Assembly (NCBI GenBank): GCA_028282845.1
Contig: JANQGY010000007.1
Span: 1-64,000 of the forward strand
Direction of reading: 5' to 3'
Source of the DNA: a bacterium
GTDB taxonomy: Bacteria > Fidelibacterota > Marinisomatia > Marinisomatales > JAHJCW01
DNA: 64,000 bases
Positions 6,436 through 15,980 of the stretch are shown piece after piece. The notes beneath the pieces were generated by a model. That model saw only the letters and a list, made by a program, of their open reading frames with translations, was not told the DNA's origin and searched no databases. The translations under genes were made by a program, and so were the position numbers. Position 1 is the stretch's first letter, and each line of letters opens with the position of its first letter.

Positions 6436-9027
6436 CTAAAGACCGTATTTCTTCTTAAGCTCATCTATTCTTTGCAAAGCTTCCAAGGGTGTGAGCGAAT
6501 TAATATCCAATTTTTTCAATGCCTCGGCAAGACGTTTTTCGCGTTGTTCAAATAAGGATATTTGTTTGGCTGTGGAATCAGGGATGGTTCTTAATTCTCT
6601 TTTTTCATCGGTAGTTAAATATTGGTTTAGAATCTCAGTTGCTCTCAATATAACTTTTTCAGGTAGTCCCGCCATTTGGGCGACGTGTATCCCGTAACTT
6701 TTATCGCCGGTACCATCAATCACTTTCCTTAAAAAGACAATTTTATCACCAAATTCTTCCACTGCTGTATGCCTGTTTTCCAAACGGTCTAAAGTTTTTT
6801 CCAAGTCGGTAAGTTCGTGATAATGGGTCGCAAAAAGTGTCCGCGCAGCGACATTGGGATTATTATGCAAATATTCAATAATTGACCAAGCTAAAGATAA
6901 ACCGTCATAAGTTGCAGTACCCCTGCCGATTTCATCCAATAAGATTAAACTTTGTTTGGTGGCATTATTTAAGATATTAGCGGCTTCGTTCATTTCCACT
7001 AAAAAAGTACTTTCGCCACCGGCAAGATTATCGCTTGCGCCAACCCGGGTAAACAGCTTGTCAACTACTCCGATCTTAGCACTTTTAGCCGGAATAAATG
7101 ATCCGATTTGAGCCATTATAATCAATAATCCGATTTGTCTTAAATAAGTTGATTTGCCAGCCATATTCGGCCCGGTCATTAACTGAATTTGATTTTTATT
7201 GGCATCAATATTCAAATCGTTCGGAACAAACCGCTCGGTCGCCGGCATTAATTGTTCAACCACCGGATGCCGTCCATTCTCAATAAAAATCGCCGGTTCT
7301 TTAACAATACTTGGTTGACAATATGAATTTTTGACAGCAATACGGGCAAAGTTGGCAAGCACATCCAATAAATTCAAGATTTGGGCATTGTTAAGGATGG
7401 CCTTGGCATCATCTAATATTTTGGCGCATAATTGATCAAATAAGCGTCGTTCAATTTCCTCGATCTCGGTTTCAGCCGAAAGAATCTTCTCTTCATATTC
7501 TTTTAATTCGGGTGTAACGTAACGTTCGGAATTGACCAAAGTCTGTTTACGAATAAAATAATCAGGGATTTTATCTTGATGCGCTTTGGTAACTTCAATA
7601 TAATATCCAAATACTTTATTGAAGCCAACTTTCAAGGAAGGTATGTTCGTTCTTCCACGCTCGGCGGTTTGAAATTCCGAAATCCAATTTTTGCCGCCGT
7701 GAGCAAGATCACGCAATTCGTCAAGTCGCTTGTCAAAACCTGAGGCAATTACATTGCCCTGCTTAATTTGATGCGGCGGATTTTTATCCAGTGTTTGAGA
7801 GATATACTTTACAACTTTGGAAGTATCGGCAAAACTGTTGCCGATTTTCTTTAGAGCAGCAATCCTAATTTTATTTATTAATTTAGTGATCAGGGGAATC
7901 TGATCAAGTCCGTTTGCCAAAGCAAGTGTTTCTTTGGGCGTCGCCTTACCGCGATTAATTTTTCCGACTACCCGTTCAACATCAATTAAACTTTTCAATT
8001 GATCGGTTAAATCGGACAGGATTTGTTTATTCTTTACCAATGCGCTGACGCATTTTAACCGATTATCAATTTCTTTGATATTTGTGAGCGGGCGGTACAA
8101 CCACTGTTTTAATAGACGCCCGCCGCCGGAAGTTAGCATTTCATCCAAAATACTCAGCAAAGTTCCATGGGTGCCCTGCGTAGAAAGTGAATTGAATACC
8201 TCCAAATTCCGCATTGTAAAACCGTCAATTACCATGAAGCCTTCATCTGTTATCGGCTGTACTTTGGATATGTTATCAAGTTTAAGATTCAATGTATTTG
8301 TTAAATGGTAAAAAATCACCCCGGCCGCTGTGATCCCCGATTCAAAATTATCACAGCCGAAGCCTTTCAGCGATGAAGTATGAAAATGATCGGTAATCGT
8401 CCGGTAACTCTGATCATAATTAAACACCCAATCTTCAACCTGAGTGATAAACGGTTTAAGATCACGATACCATTTTGCGGTGGTATAAGTGATGCTCTCA
8501 GCAATCAACACTTCGCGCGGAGCAAATTTGCGGAGCGCCTCCGATAGATCGTCCAAGTTACATTCGCCAATAAAAAATTCACCGGTTGACTGATCTAAAA
8601 TTGAATATCCAACCTGATCACGGTGAAAAAATAGACTCGCCAAATATTGATTGGATTTTTGATTCAGTGCCTGATCGGATGTTATTGTGCCCGGAGTTAC
8701 AACTTCAATCACTTCCCGTTTAACAATTCCTTTGGCTAATTTGGGATCTTCGACCTGTTCGCAAATGGCAACGCGATGACCCGCTTTAACAAGTTTTGGT
8801 AGATAATTATCCAAGGCGTGATAGGGAAATCCGGCAAGCGGTACATCGGCGGCTGAGCCGCTTGAACGGGTAGTTAAAACAATCCCTAAAATTTTGGCGG
8901 TTTTTTTGGCGTCTTCATTAAATGTTTCATAGAAATCGCCCATGCGGAATAAAAGGATACTATCCTGATACTGCAATTTGATTTCATTGTACTGACGCAT
9001 CAAAGGCGTAGCATCATTGCCACTCAT
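6436..9027 (-). CDS. mutS: DNA mismatch repair protein MutS
   Basis: This 863-residue MutS1 is full length. The mismatch-reading FYE motif is at residues 32-34 (MGDFYETF), Walker A TGPNMAGKSTYLRQ near residue 615, Walker B LILLDEIGRGT, and the LFATHYHELTDLE segment follows. The C-terminal region has the usual dimerisation and beta-clamp/tetramer segments. It recognises mismatches and, with MutL (not in the window), starts repair. The ATG overlaps the selB stop by 4 bases, so translation of the two is probably coupled although their functions differ. Confidence 0.98.
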   Translation of the reverse strand: MSGNDATPLMRQYNEIKLQYQDSILLFRMGDFYETFNEDAKKTAKILGIVLTTRSSGSAADVPLAGFPYHALDNYLPKLVKAGHRVAICEQVEDPKLAKGIVKREVIEVVTPGTITSDQALNQKSNQYLASLFFHRDQVGYSILDQSTGEFFIGECNLDDLSEALRKFAPREVLIAESITYTTAKWYRDLKPFITQVEDWVFNYDQSYRTITDHFHTSSLKGFGCDNFESGITAAGVIFYHLTNTLNLKLDNISKVQPITDEGFMVIDGFTMRNLEVFNSLSTQGTHGTLLSILDEMLTSGGGRLLKQWLYRPLTNIKEIDNRLKCVSALVKNKQILSDLTDQLKSLIDVERVVGKINRGKATPKETLALANGLDQIPLITKLINKIRIAALKKIGNSFADTSKVVKYISQTLDKNPPHQIKQGNVIASGFDKRLDELRDLAHGGKNWISEFQTAERGRTNIPSLKVGFNKVFGYYIEVTKAHQDKIPDYFIRKQTLVNSERYVTPELKEYEEKILSAETEIEEIERRLFDQLCAKILDDAKAILNNAQILNLLDVLANFARIAVKNSYCQPSIVKEPAIFIENGRHPVVEQLMPATERFVPNDLNIDANKNQIQLMTGPNMAGKSTYLRQIGLLIIMAQIGSFIPAKSAKIGVVDKLFTRVGASDNLAGGESTFLVEMNEAANILNNATKQSLILLDEIGRGTATYDGLSLAWSIIEYLHNNPNVAARTLFATHYHELTDLEKTLDRLENRHTAVEEFGDKIVFLRKVIDGTGDKSYGIHVAQMAGLPEKVILRATEILNQYLTTDEKRELRTIPDSTAKQISLFEQREKRLAEALKKLDINSLTPLEALQRIDELKKKYGL

Positions 9028-10886
9028 AGCTCTTTACCTTTTAACCTCACATTATCGTCGCGAACAGTAACATTGGCATTATCCAAATATTCCAAAAATG
9101 GGATTGCCGTTTTGCGGGTTAATCCGGTCATCTCTTTAAAATCAACAACCGATAATTCTTTTTGATTGGCAAAATGTTTTCTTATTAAAGTAATAACCTT
9201 ATTAAACGAGGCGATTGGAAGCCACAATTTTTCAGATATATTCAGTAATTCTTCACGGCTCTTCAAAATATGCAGTAATTCTAAGATTCTTTTGTTCGGC
9301 AGATCCATATCATCAGCGATATTTTCTGCTGAAAACGGTTCCAATCCGTACTTCTCAAACAATTTTAGCATACTTTCAACAATTTTCTGATCTTCAGTTG
9401 ATAATTCAATACTGTAATCAGCTAAACTATAAGCCGAGTTATTTAACCTTACAATATCGGAAGCGATCAATTCAGCGGCAACAAACTCAAACCAATTGGA
9501 ACTAAACTTCGATTTTTCCTTTAACTCCTCACCTTTCATTGCATTCTTGGTTGGATTTTTGGTATGAAATTCATCCAAAATTTTAGTCAAAATTGTTTTA
9601 GACTGCGCAAGATTTTCATCGGAATAAATCAGTGGTTTACCTTTGGTAGTTTTCAACTTATTAATTTTTATAATATTCTTTAGTTCCTGCTGTGACACAA
9701 GAAATATTTTGCTCCATTCCTCCAATGATCGCGGCGCATACAAAGCATAATTAATAAATTGCAAATATCTTTCAACCGGATCTACAGATAACTGTTCAGC
9801 CAACTCTTTCAACTGTTTTATGTTACCGGGCGGATTCTGATCAAGAACTATCCCGCCGCCGATGGTATCCAAAGGCGAATAGGATCGGATAACAAATTTA
9901 TCATCCATCGCGGCTACCGTCGGTTCCTCAAATGTGATTATAACATTAGCGGATTCTCCCGCTTTCAAGGCAGATTTCAGCCAGGTTATTCTTGCTAAAA
10001 CTTCCTGCGTACCAATGTGAACTCTAATCCGCAGTTTTGATTTAATTACCCATTTAGTCTCCGGTACAACATTTATATTGGCAATAATTCGATTCGTAGG
10101 TTTCAGCCACCCGGCGGCCGCTAACTCAACGCCCCGCCACAACTCATTTTTATCTATTCCTACAACGTTTACTGCTGCGCGATCCCCTAACTTGACTGAC
10201 TCAACCGTTTTCCCATGACTTTGTAATCCACGTACTCGACCCGACTTTTCCAAGGGCAGTAATTGTACTTCATCGCCTTTTTTTAAGCTACCGGATATGA
10301 CCGTTCCGGTTACCACCGTACCGAATCCGGTTTTGCTGAAACTGCGGTCAACTTGCAGACGGAAAAAACCGCGATCCTGTTTAGTTTGAACTTCTTCAGC
10401 CTTCTCAAATAAGGTATTTTTGAGTTCCTCAATTCCACTTTCATCGGCTGTTGAAGTACGGATGATTGGTGCATTCTCTAAAAAAGTGTCCTTGCATAAT
10501 CTTCTAATATCGTCTTCGACTAAATCGGTCCATTCTTTATCAGCTAGATCATTTTTCGTCAACGCAATTACACCGTGCGGGATTTGCAATAATGATAAAA
10601 TTTGCAAGTGCTCCTTAGTCTGCGGCATCACCCCGTCATCGGCAGCGATCACCATTAAGGCAATTTGAATTGTTGACACGCCGGACACCATATTCCGGAT
10701 GAATTTTTCATGCCCGGGAACATCTATGATAGTTATGTTATCGCTCAGAAATGCAAACCCAAGATCAATCGTCATGCCCCGTGCTTTCTCTTCGGCAAGC
10801 CGATCGGTATCCGTACCGGTTAGCGCCTTTACCAAAGCGGTTTTCCCGTGGTCAATATGTCCCGCAGTTCCGATTACAACCTGCAC
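9024..10886 (-). CDS. selB: Selenocysteine-specific elongation factor SelB
   Basis: This 620-residue protein delivers Sec-tRNA to UGA codons with a SECIS hairpin. The GTPase domain shows [11 protein letters not shown] (residues 6-16), DVPGHEKFI and TKNDLAD. Domains II and III follow ([18 protein letters not shown]), then C-terminal winged-helix repeats (about 380-620) that bind the SECIS RNA. The start is GTG at 10884-10886, 2 bases after the selA stop, because the nearby ATG is out of frame. selD and the tRNA-Sec gene are not in the window. Confidence 0.96.
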   Translation of the reverse strand: MQVVIGTAGHIDHGKTALVKALTGTDTDRLAEEKARGMTIDLGFAFLSDNITIIDVPGHEKFIRNMVSGVSTIQIALMVIAADDGVMPQTKEHLQILSLLQIPHGVIALTKNDLADKEWTDLVEDDIRRLCKDTFLENAPIIRTSTADESGIEELKNTLFEKAEEVQTKQDRGFFRLQVDRSFSKTGFGTVVTGTVISGSLKKGDEVQLLPLEKSGRVRGLQSHGKTVESVKLGDRAAVNVVGIDKNELWRGVELAAAGWLKPTNRIIANINVVPETKWVIKSKLRIRVHIGTQEVLARITWLKSALKAGESANVIITFEEPTVAAMDDKFVIRSYSPLDTIGGGIVLDQNPPGNIKQLKELAEQLSVDPVERYLQFINYALYAPRSLEEWSKIFLVSQQELKNIIKINKLKTTKGKPLIYSDENLAQSKTILTKILDEFHTKNPTKNAMKGEELKEKSKFSSNWFEFVAAELIASDIVRLNNSAYSLADYSIELSTEDQKIVESMLKLFEKYGLEPFSAENIADDMDLPNKRILELLHILKSREELLNISEKLWLPIASFNKVITLIRKHFANQKELSVVDFKEMTGLTRKTAIPFLEYLDNANVTVRDDNVRLKGKEL

Positions 10887-10888
10887 AT

Positions 10889-12256
10889 CTATACCTCGTT
10901 GAGCGCTTTGGATATTTCAGAAAATTGATTTGGCAGCACCGCCTTAAAATCAATATAAAATTTACCGCGATTAATATAACCGATCAGCGGTACAGTACGC
11001 AATCTGAGACTTTGCGCCAAGTTCTGCAAATCGGAATTGGAGCCTGAAAATTGCAGGGCAATGCTTTTTAATTTTTCTTCAGGGAGTGAGCCGCTGCCGG
11101 CTTCCACCACTGATTCCACAATTTTGATTTGCCACTTTTTGATAATTGACGGCTTAATCTGTACAAATAATTTTTCTACTTTTATTCTCAATTGGGCTTG
11201 TGAATTCATTAATAATTGATTTGCCAAATTTATTTTTGAAACACCATTTTGACGATAGGTTCGCAGTAGCTCATCCATGAGCGTTATCGTAAATTTATCA
11301 CACCGCAAGGCACGGTACAACGGATTGGATTTTATCTTTTTAAGATAGGAGTTTTTACCAACAATCAATCCCGATTGGGGTCCGCCAAGCAGTTTATCCC
11401 CTGAGAAAGTAACAATTGACACACCGGACTTAATCGTTTCCTGTACGGTAACTTCGGCGGGCAAACCATGTGCATTGAAATCAATTAACGCTCCGCTGCC
11501 GAGATCGGCTATGACCGGAATCCGTTTGCGCTTGCCCAATTCGACCAATTCCATCAGCGGAACTTCTTTGGTAAAACCTTTAACAACATAATTACTTGTA
11601 TGCACCCACAACAGCAAAGCCGTATCTTTGGAAATTGCTTTCTCATAGTCCGTTAAATGAGTGCGATTGGTTGTGCCGACTTCCACCAATTTGCAATTAC
11701 TCTTTTTGACAATATCGGGGATGCGGAAAGAACCGCCGATCTCTACCTCCTGTCCGCGCGAAACAATTACCTCTTTGCCCTCCGCGAGAGTATTAAGGGT
11801 AAGCAATACAGCCGCCGCGTTATTATTCACGATAATTCCGCCATCGGCACCTGTTATCGCGCCTAGCAAATCACTTAGATGATCCAAGCGGTTGCCACGT
11901 TTCCCGGATGTTAAATCAACCTCAAGATTGACATATCCGGTCAACGTGTCGGCTATTTTTTTCGTTATTTTTTTGCCAAGTGGTGCGCGACCAAAATTGG
12001 TATGTAGAACAATTCCAGTTCCATTTATAATATTTTTTAAAGTACTTTGGGACTGATGATTAACTCTTTTGGCAATTTCCCGTATTAATTCCGAGCGATT
12101 ATAATTAAGCTCGTTCCTTTTAGCTTGCTCGCGGAATAATGCGATCTGAGCGCGCACTAATTTCAATGCAAAATTTTCATGTATGGGAATTGTATTATCT
12201 AATTCCTTTAAAATGTCCTGAACAGATGGAATTTCTTTATATAATTTATTTGACAT
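10889..12256 (-). CDS. selA: L-seryl-tRNA(Sec) selenium transferase SelA
   Basis: This 455-residue PLP enzyme converts Ser-tRNA(Sec) to Sec-tRNA(Sec) using selenophosphate. The PLP lysine is Lys288 in [12 protein letters not shown]. The N-terminal tRNA-binding region, the [17 protein letters not shown] segment and the NNNAAAVLL loop are all present. The ATG is at 12254-12256, and the gene heads the selA-selB-mutS run. With SelB it implies the organism decodes UGA as selenocysteine, although no selenoprotein gene was recognised here. Confidence 0.97.
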   Translation of the reverse strand: MSNKLYKEIPSVQDILKELDNTIPIHENFALKLVRAQIALFREQAKRNELNYNRSELIREIAKRVNHQSQSTLKNIINGTGIVLHTNFGRAPLGKKITKKIADTLTGYVNLEVDLTSGKRGNRLDHLSDLLGAITGADGGIIVNNNAAAVLLTLNTLAEGKEVIVSRGQEVEIGGSFRIPDIVKKSNCKLVEVGTTNRTHLTDYEKAISKDTALLLWVHTSNYVVKGFTKEVPLMELVELGKRKRIPVIADLGSGALIDFNAHGLPAEVTVQETIKSGVSIVTFSGDKLLGGPQSGLIVGKNSYLKKIKSNPLYRALRCDKFTITLMDELLRTYRQNGVSKINLANQLLMNSQAQLRIKVEKLFVQIKPSIIKKWQIKIVESVVEAGSGSLPEEKLKSIALQFSGSNSDLQNLAQSLRLRTVPLIGYINRGKFYIDFKAVLPNQFSEISKALNEV

Positions 12257-12628
12257 AACAGACTTTAAAATTCCTGCAAAATCAATGAATTAGCAAGTGG
12301 AAATGTCGAATCATTGCTATTCTACCCCGTATTTGCAGGGTAAATGACAAAGAATCCATAGTTATTTCACCCCTCTATCCTTCGGATATCTCCCCTCAAG
12401 GGGAGACACAGAGGGGTGAATATTTTTGTAATTCCGCACTATATGCGGAATCTATCAAACTAATGCATACCTCCCGATGAGTCGGGACGGGTATAACAAA
12501 ACAAGCTAAGTAGTCAAAACATGAAATACATTGGACAAAAATCCTATAATTATCCAAAATTTTATTCAATCTATTGTAACTTTCTTTTGAAATATTATCC
12601 TTTTTCAATATCAATAAAGGAGTTTTAA
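12257..12628. other. Gene-free interval with repeat C and degenerate repeat fragments
   Basis: This 372-base gap separates the divergent selA and amidase genes. It holds repeat C at 12366-12420, plus shorter fragments of the same style: TGCAGGGTAAATGACA near 12340 and CCCGATGAGTCGGGACGGG near 12474-12491. The rest is AT-rich and should contain the two divergent promoters. None matched consensus clearly enough to mark. A Shine-Dalgarno-like AAAGGAG precedes the amidase ATG. Confidence 0.6.
12366..12420. repeat. Palindromic interspersed repeat C
   Basis: TTCACCCCTCT (12366-12376) pairs perfectly with AGAGGGGTGAA (12410-12420). An inner TCTCCCCT (12389-12396) pairs with AGGGGAGA (12399-12406) around a 2-base loop. 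A related, longer and less regular copy lies at 55619-55742. Confidence 0.75.
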
Positions 12629-14170
12629 ATGAAATCTCAGAAATTATTTTTCCTTTTAATTATTATTTCATTAATCAGTTGTGGGAAAACAATCGAACTT
12701 GAAGAACTGACAATTGGCCAAATTCAAAGCGCTTATCAAAATGGCAATTATACGATCGAAGAATTAACCCAAGCTTATATTGACAGAATAGAGGAAATTG
12801 ATCAGAACGGACCGGAGCTGAACTCGGTATTGCAAATCAATCCGGATGCGCTGAAGATTGCTAGAAAGTTGGATAAGGAATTACAAGATGGAAACATTCG
12901 CGGGCCGATGCATGGAATTCCGGTATTGCTAAAAGATAATATTGATACACATGATAAAATGAATACTACCGCCGGCGCAAATGTGCTTGCTAACTCCAAA
13001 CCATTACAGGATGCCTTTATTGTACAAAAACTGCGTGAAGCCGGCGCGGTGATCCTTGGTAAAACCAATTTAAGTGAATGGGCTAACTTCCACAGTTCCT
13101 TCTCCTCAAGTGGATGGAGTGCAGTGGGCGGACAGACTAAAAATCCCTACGACTTGAGCAGGAATCCCTGCGGTTCGAGTGCCGGATCGGGTGTAGCGGT
13201 ATCGGCTAATTTGACAGTAATTGCGATTGGAACTGAAACCAACGGTTCGATCGTCTGTCCATCCAATAATAATGGAATTGTGGGCATTAAACCTACGGTG
13301 GGATTATTGAGCAGATCGGGCATAGTGCCAATATCTTTCACGCAGGATACCCCCGGACCAATGGCAAGGACTTTACGGGACGCCGCTATTTGTCTTGGGG
13401 CAATGGTCGGTGAAGATGGGCGTGATAGCAAGACATCGGCGGCAGCCGGGAATAGTTTTACCGATTACACGCAATTCTTAAACGAGAATGGATTGGAAGG
13501 CAAGCGTATCGGTTATTGGACGGCTTTGCGCGGCGCCCATTTCCGCGTGGATTCGATGATTGACAACGCCATTGCTTATATGGAAAGCCAAGGTGCGACC
13601 GTGATCGAGATCGAGGAGATATCCAAGACCGATATTGAGGAGCCCTCTTTCACCGTGCTACTGTATGAATTCAAAGATGGTTTGAATAAATATTTTGCAT
13701 TTTTAGGCGACAATGCGCCCGTGAATAGTTTGGAAGAGTTGATCGAGGTTACTTTTGCCGATGAGATCGAGATGCAGTATTTTGACCATGAGTTATTGAA
13801 AATGGCGCAGGAAAAGGGTGATCTGATATCCGAAGAATATTTGGATGCTTTGGAAGAAATGCTCATGAACGCCCGCGCCGGCGGCATTGACCGCGTGATG
13901 AAAAGGCATTATTTGGACGCCATAGTGGCGCCTACCGGCAACCCCGCTTGGGAAACCGACCTGACCAATGGTGATAATTTCGGGCAGTATTCAAGTTCCC
14001 CGGCTGCTATTGCCGGCTATCCGAATATATCGGTTCCCATGGGCTTTATTGACGGTCTGCCGGTTGGTTTATCGATATTTGGTAAAGCATGGAGTGAGCC
14101 GGAGTTATTGGAAATAGCATTTGCGTATGAACAGGGTACGATGTTTAGGGAAGTACCAAGATATAGGTAA
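12629..14170 (+). CDS. Amidase-signature lipoprotein
   Basis: This 513-residue protein hydrolyses a carboxamide bond, substrate unknown. A lipoprotein signal ends at LISC (Cys18), placing it in the envelope. The amidase-signature Ser-cisSer-Lys triad is visible as Lys102 (PVLLKDNID), Ser183 (NPCGSSAGSG) and Ser207 (TETNGSIVCPS), with spacing typical of the family. Secreted or lipid-anchored members of this family occur widely. The last 43 codons are duplicated, about 80% identical, as a remnant at 14863-14994 beyond a toxin-antitoxin pair. AAAGGAG precedes the ATG by 8-9 bases. Confidence 0.9.
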   Translation: MKSQKLFFLLIIISLISCGKTIELEELTIGQIQSAYQNGNYTIEELTQAYIDRIEEIDQNGPELNSVLQINPDALKIARKLDKELQDGNIRGPMHGIPVLLKDNIDTHDKMNTTAGANVLANSKPLQDAFIVQKLREAGAVILGKTNLSEWANFHSSFSSSGWSAVGGQTKNPYDLSRNPCGSSAGSGVAVSANLTVIAIGTETNGSIVCPSNNNGIVGIKPTVGLLSRSGIVPISFTQDTPGPMARTLRDAAICLGAMVGEDGRDSKTSAAAGNSFTDYTQFLNENGLEGKRIGYWTALRGAHFRVDSMIDNAIAYMESQGATVIEIEEISKTDIEEPSFTVLLYEFKDGLNKYFAFLGDNAPVNSLEELIEVTFADEIEMQYFDHELLKMAQEKGDLISEEYLDALEEMLMNARAGGIDRVMKRHYLDAIVAPTGNPAWETDLTNGDNFGQYSSSPAAIAGYPNISVPMGFIDGLPVGLSIFGKAWSEPELLEIAFAYEQGTMFREVPRYR

Positions 14171-14205
14171 CCTATCATAATCCACAAAAGATATTGGAAC
14201 ATATA

Positions 14206-14215
14206 ACAATATTGT
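14206..14215. promoter_or_regulatory. Possible toxin-antitoxin operator (palindrome)
   Basis: ACAATATTGT is a perfect 10-bp palindrome 8 bases before the toxin-gene ATG. XRE antitoxins of higBA-type modules usually bind such sites to repress their own operon. The assignment rests on position and symmetry only. Confidence 0.35.
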
Positions 14216-14223
14216 GATATATT

Positions 14224-14559
14224 ATGAATAAGTGGTCAATCGAATATTATGTGGATGATAGAGGTGTTATGCCTGTAAAAGAATTCATTAATAGCTTACC
14301 AGTACACAGACAAGCAAATATCTTTAGAGTGTTTGATCTTGTCAAAGAATTTGGTATTAAACTTGGACAACCATATTTGAAACCTGTTAGTGGTAAAATT
14401 TGGGAAATGAGACCGGGAAACTCTCGAATACTGTATTTTGTTCATACCGGTAAAAAATTTATACTTTTGCATGGATTTACAAAGAAAACAAGGAAGACTC
14501 CAAAACAAGCAATTAGATTAGCAGAGAAAAGAAAGACAAGTTATGAAAAAAGATATTAA
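14224..14559 (+). CDS. RelE/HigB-like toxin (Gp49 family)
   Basis: This 111-residue basic protein matches the phage-derived Gp49/HigB-like group of RelE-fold toxins. An N-terminal strand (WSIEYYVDDRG) leads to the helix-forming PVKEFINSL, then PYLKPVSGKIWEMRPG, RILYFV and LLHGFTKKTRKTP, the last two containing the Arg/Lys residues expected of an mRNA interferase. Members cut mRNA on the ribosome. The antitoxin gene follows with a 17-base overlap, the toxin-first order typical of higBA. No catalytic residue was verified by alignment. Confidence 0.85.
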   Translation: MNKWSIEYYVDDRGVMPVKEFINSLPVHRQANIFRVFDLVKEFGIKLGQPYLKPVSGKIWEMRPGNSRILYFVHTGKKFILLHGFTKKTRKTPKQAIRLAEKRKTSYEKRY

Positions 14560-14842
14560 AACTAATGTAGATAAACATTTTGAAACTCTTTCAGAAAACC
14601 CTGATTTTGTTAAATATTATAATGATTTAGATCCGGTGTATAGATTAATAAAGGAATTAGTAGCATATAGAATAGAAAAAGGAATTTCTCAGAAAGAGTT
14701 AGCGGATAGAATTGGTACCAAACAAAGTTCAATTTCCCGTTTTGAGCAGGCGATGAAAATGCCGTCACTATCTTTTTTGAATCAGATAACCAATGCTTTA
14801 GGGTTAGAGTGGCAAATCAACTTTAGACCTAAAACTATATGA
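14543..14842 (+). CDS. XRE-family antitoxin
   Basis: This 99-residue protein has a helix-turn-helix of the Cro/CI type (about residues 40-90: ISQKELADRIGTKQSSISRF). The N-terminal 35 residues probably wrap the toxin. It is expected to neutralise the upstream RelE-like toxin and to repress the shared promoter. The gene overlaps the toxin by 17 bases and ends 20 bases before the amidase remnant, so the module abuts the duplicated sequence. Confidence 0.85.
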   Translation: MKKDIKTNVDKHFETLSENPDFVKYYNDLDPVYRLIKELVAYRIEKGISQKELADRIGTKQSSISRFEQAMKMPSLSFLNQITNALGLEWQINFRPKTI

Positions 14843-14857
14843 TGCTATCGCTCAATT

Positions 14858-14994
14858 TCATTGGCTTTATTGACGGTCTGCCGGCTGGTCTCTCTATATT
14901 TGGGAAAGCGTGGAGTGAACCGGAATTATTGGGTATTGCCTATAGTTTTGAGCAGGGGACGATATATAGGAAAATACCTTATAGTGGAAATTGA
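14858..14994 (+). pseudogene. Remnant of a second amidase copy (3' end)
   Basis: From 14863 the frame reads GFIDGLPAGLSIFGKAWSEP and ends at TGA 14992-14994, matching the last 43 codons of the amidase at 12629. Hand alignment of about 115 bases gives about 80% identity. Nothing of the other roughly 470 codons is present upstream, where the toxin-antitoxin module sits instead. Two explanations fit: an ancient tandem amidase pair whose second copy lost its 5' part when the module arrived, or a recombination that duplicated the target. It has no start codon context and is surely non-functional. Confidence 0.85.
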
Positions 14995-15679
14995 TCTATA
15001 CAACATAGACAATTCAATAGTGAAACTTCTTTTCTCAAAGTATTGCAAGAAAAGAATATCGAAAATTAAAATTTTTGGGTCAAATATTTTATATAATAAG
15101 CAAAACAGTGATATTGATATTTTTATAATAAAACAACAAAAGCTAGATTATGAACACAGAATAATTGATAGACTAGATATAACATCTATCAATAGTAATG
15201 TAATCGCTTATTATATTTCAAATTTTGATCCAATTGTTACAGAACCTATACTAACTGGCAGAAGTATTTATAGCAATAATTTTCAAGAACCTATATTTTC
15301 AGAAATTGAAAGCAATAAATCATTATGTAAATATTTGATTAATAGGTCCAAGAAATTTTATTCATGGACGAGAACAAATTTCATAAGCTATCAAAACATG
15401 ATAAACAACCTACCATCATATTACCTATCATTTATTTTACTTAATTTATCATTTGTTACATCATATCTATTATACTCTGTACATTATCGTACTCATTCTA
15501 ACGTCATAACATTTGCGGAATTATTAGATAATTATCCAAATACTATTGCAATGGAATTAATAAAACAAAAATGTCTTATCAACCCTGATTTATCATTAAT
15601 TAAGTGTTTTATAAAAAAGGTTGATAATACATTTAACGATAATACTAATATTGATTGGATATTAGACAATTCATTTTAA
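14984..15679 (+). CDS. Nucleotidyltransferase-fold protein (MNT-like)
   Basis: About 231 residues from GTG 14984; GTG 15020 is an alternative giving 219. The motif KIKIFGSN followed eleven residues later by SDIDIFII is the GS...DxD signature of the pol-beta nucleotidyltransferase superfamily, where the two aspartates bind metal. The C-terminal 150 residues are helical and Tyr/Asn-rich. The frame stays open upstream to 14861, but there it reads the amidase remnant out of frame, so that part is not counted. No HEPN partner is obvious. It could be a toxin-neutralising or antibiotic-type adenylyltransferase. Its AT-rich composition suggests recent acquisition. Confidence 0.6.
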   Translation: MEIDLYNIDNSIVKLLFSKYCKKRISKIKIFGSNILYNKQNSDIDIFIIKQQKLDYEHRIIDRLDITSINSNVIAYYISNFDPIVTEPILTGRSIYSNNFQEPIFSEIESNKSLCKYLINRSKKFYSWTRTNFISYQNMINNLPSYYLSFILLNLSFVTSYLLYSVHYRTHSNVITFAELLDNYPNTIAMELIKQKCLINPDLSLIKCFIKKVDNTFNDNTNIDWILDNSF

Positions 15680-15698
15680 TCAATATAAGGAGGACGAA

Positions 15699-15896
15699 AT
15701 GACTGGACCATTAAAAGATCAAAAAGTAATAATTGATAAACCACACAAGCCATTTGGTGAGCATGTTGATATTATAACACCCTTACCTGGTTTACCAGGT
15801 GTGCATAAGGAACGCATAGGTCCTGATGGAAAAGTAATTACTGAAGATGTAATTATTAAGAAAGATAAATTTAATATTATTGATAATACTAAATAA
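15699..15896 (+). CDS. Small unrecognised protein
   Basis: This 65-residue protein is not recognised. It is Pro/Gly/Lys/Asp-rich with DIITPLPGLPGVHKERIGPD in the middle and no membrane segment or cysteines. It has one of the best Shine-Dalgarno sites of the window, AAGGAGG at 15687-15693, 5 bases before the ATG, so it is probably translated well. It follows the nucleotidyltransferase by 19 bases and is followed by a G6/C6 hairpin, so the two may form a unit. Confidence 0.55.
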   Translation: MTGPLKDQKVIIDKPHKPFGEHVDIITPLPGLPGVHKERIGPDGKVITEDVIIKKDKFNIIDNTK

Positions 15897-15920
15897 ATAA
15901 TAGCTATTATAAATGATGAT

Positions 15921-15944
15921 GGGGGGATAATATAATTTCCCCCC
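15921..15944 (+). terminator. GC-rich hairpin, probable terminator
   Basis: GGGGGGA pairs with TCCCCCC around an AT loop. The following bases (ACTATTATTATAAAA) are AT-rich but not a clean T-run, so termination may be partial. It closes the small gene at 15699. Confidence 0.5.
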
Positions 15945-15980
15945 ACTATTATTATAAAACGTCCCTTTTAAATCCTACAG

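Noticed and set aside
9024-10886. Frameshift in selB suggested by an out-of-frame ATG at 10886-10888
   Set aside because: The GTG at 10884-10886 gives an intact protein with the correct N terminus.
12396-12614. Minus-strand open frame in the selA-amidase gap
   Set aside because: Half of it reads through repeat C and its relatives, and the rest is AT-rich with no ribosome site.
14861-14983. Upstream part of the nucleotidyltransferase frame
   Set aside because: It reads the amidase remnant out of frame, so its residues are not native; the likely start is GTG 14984 or 15020.
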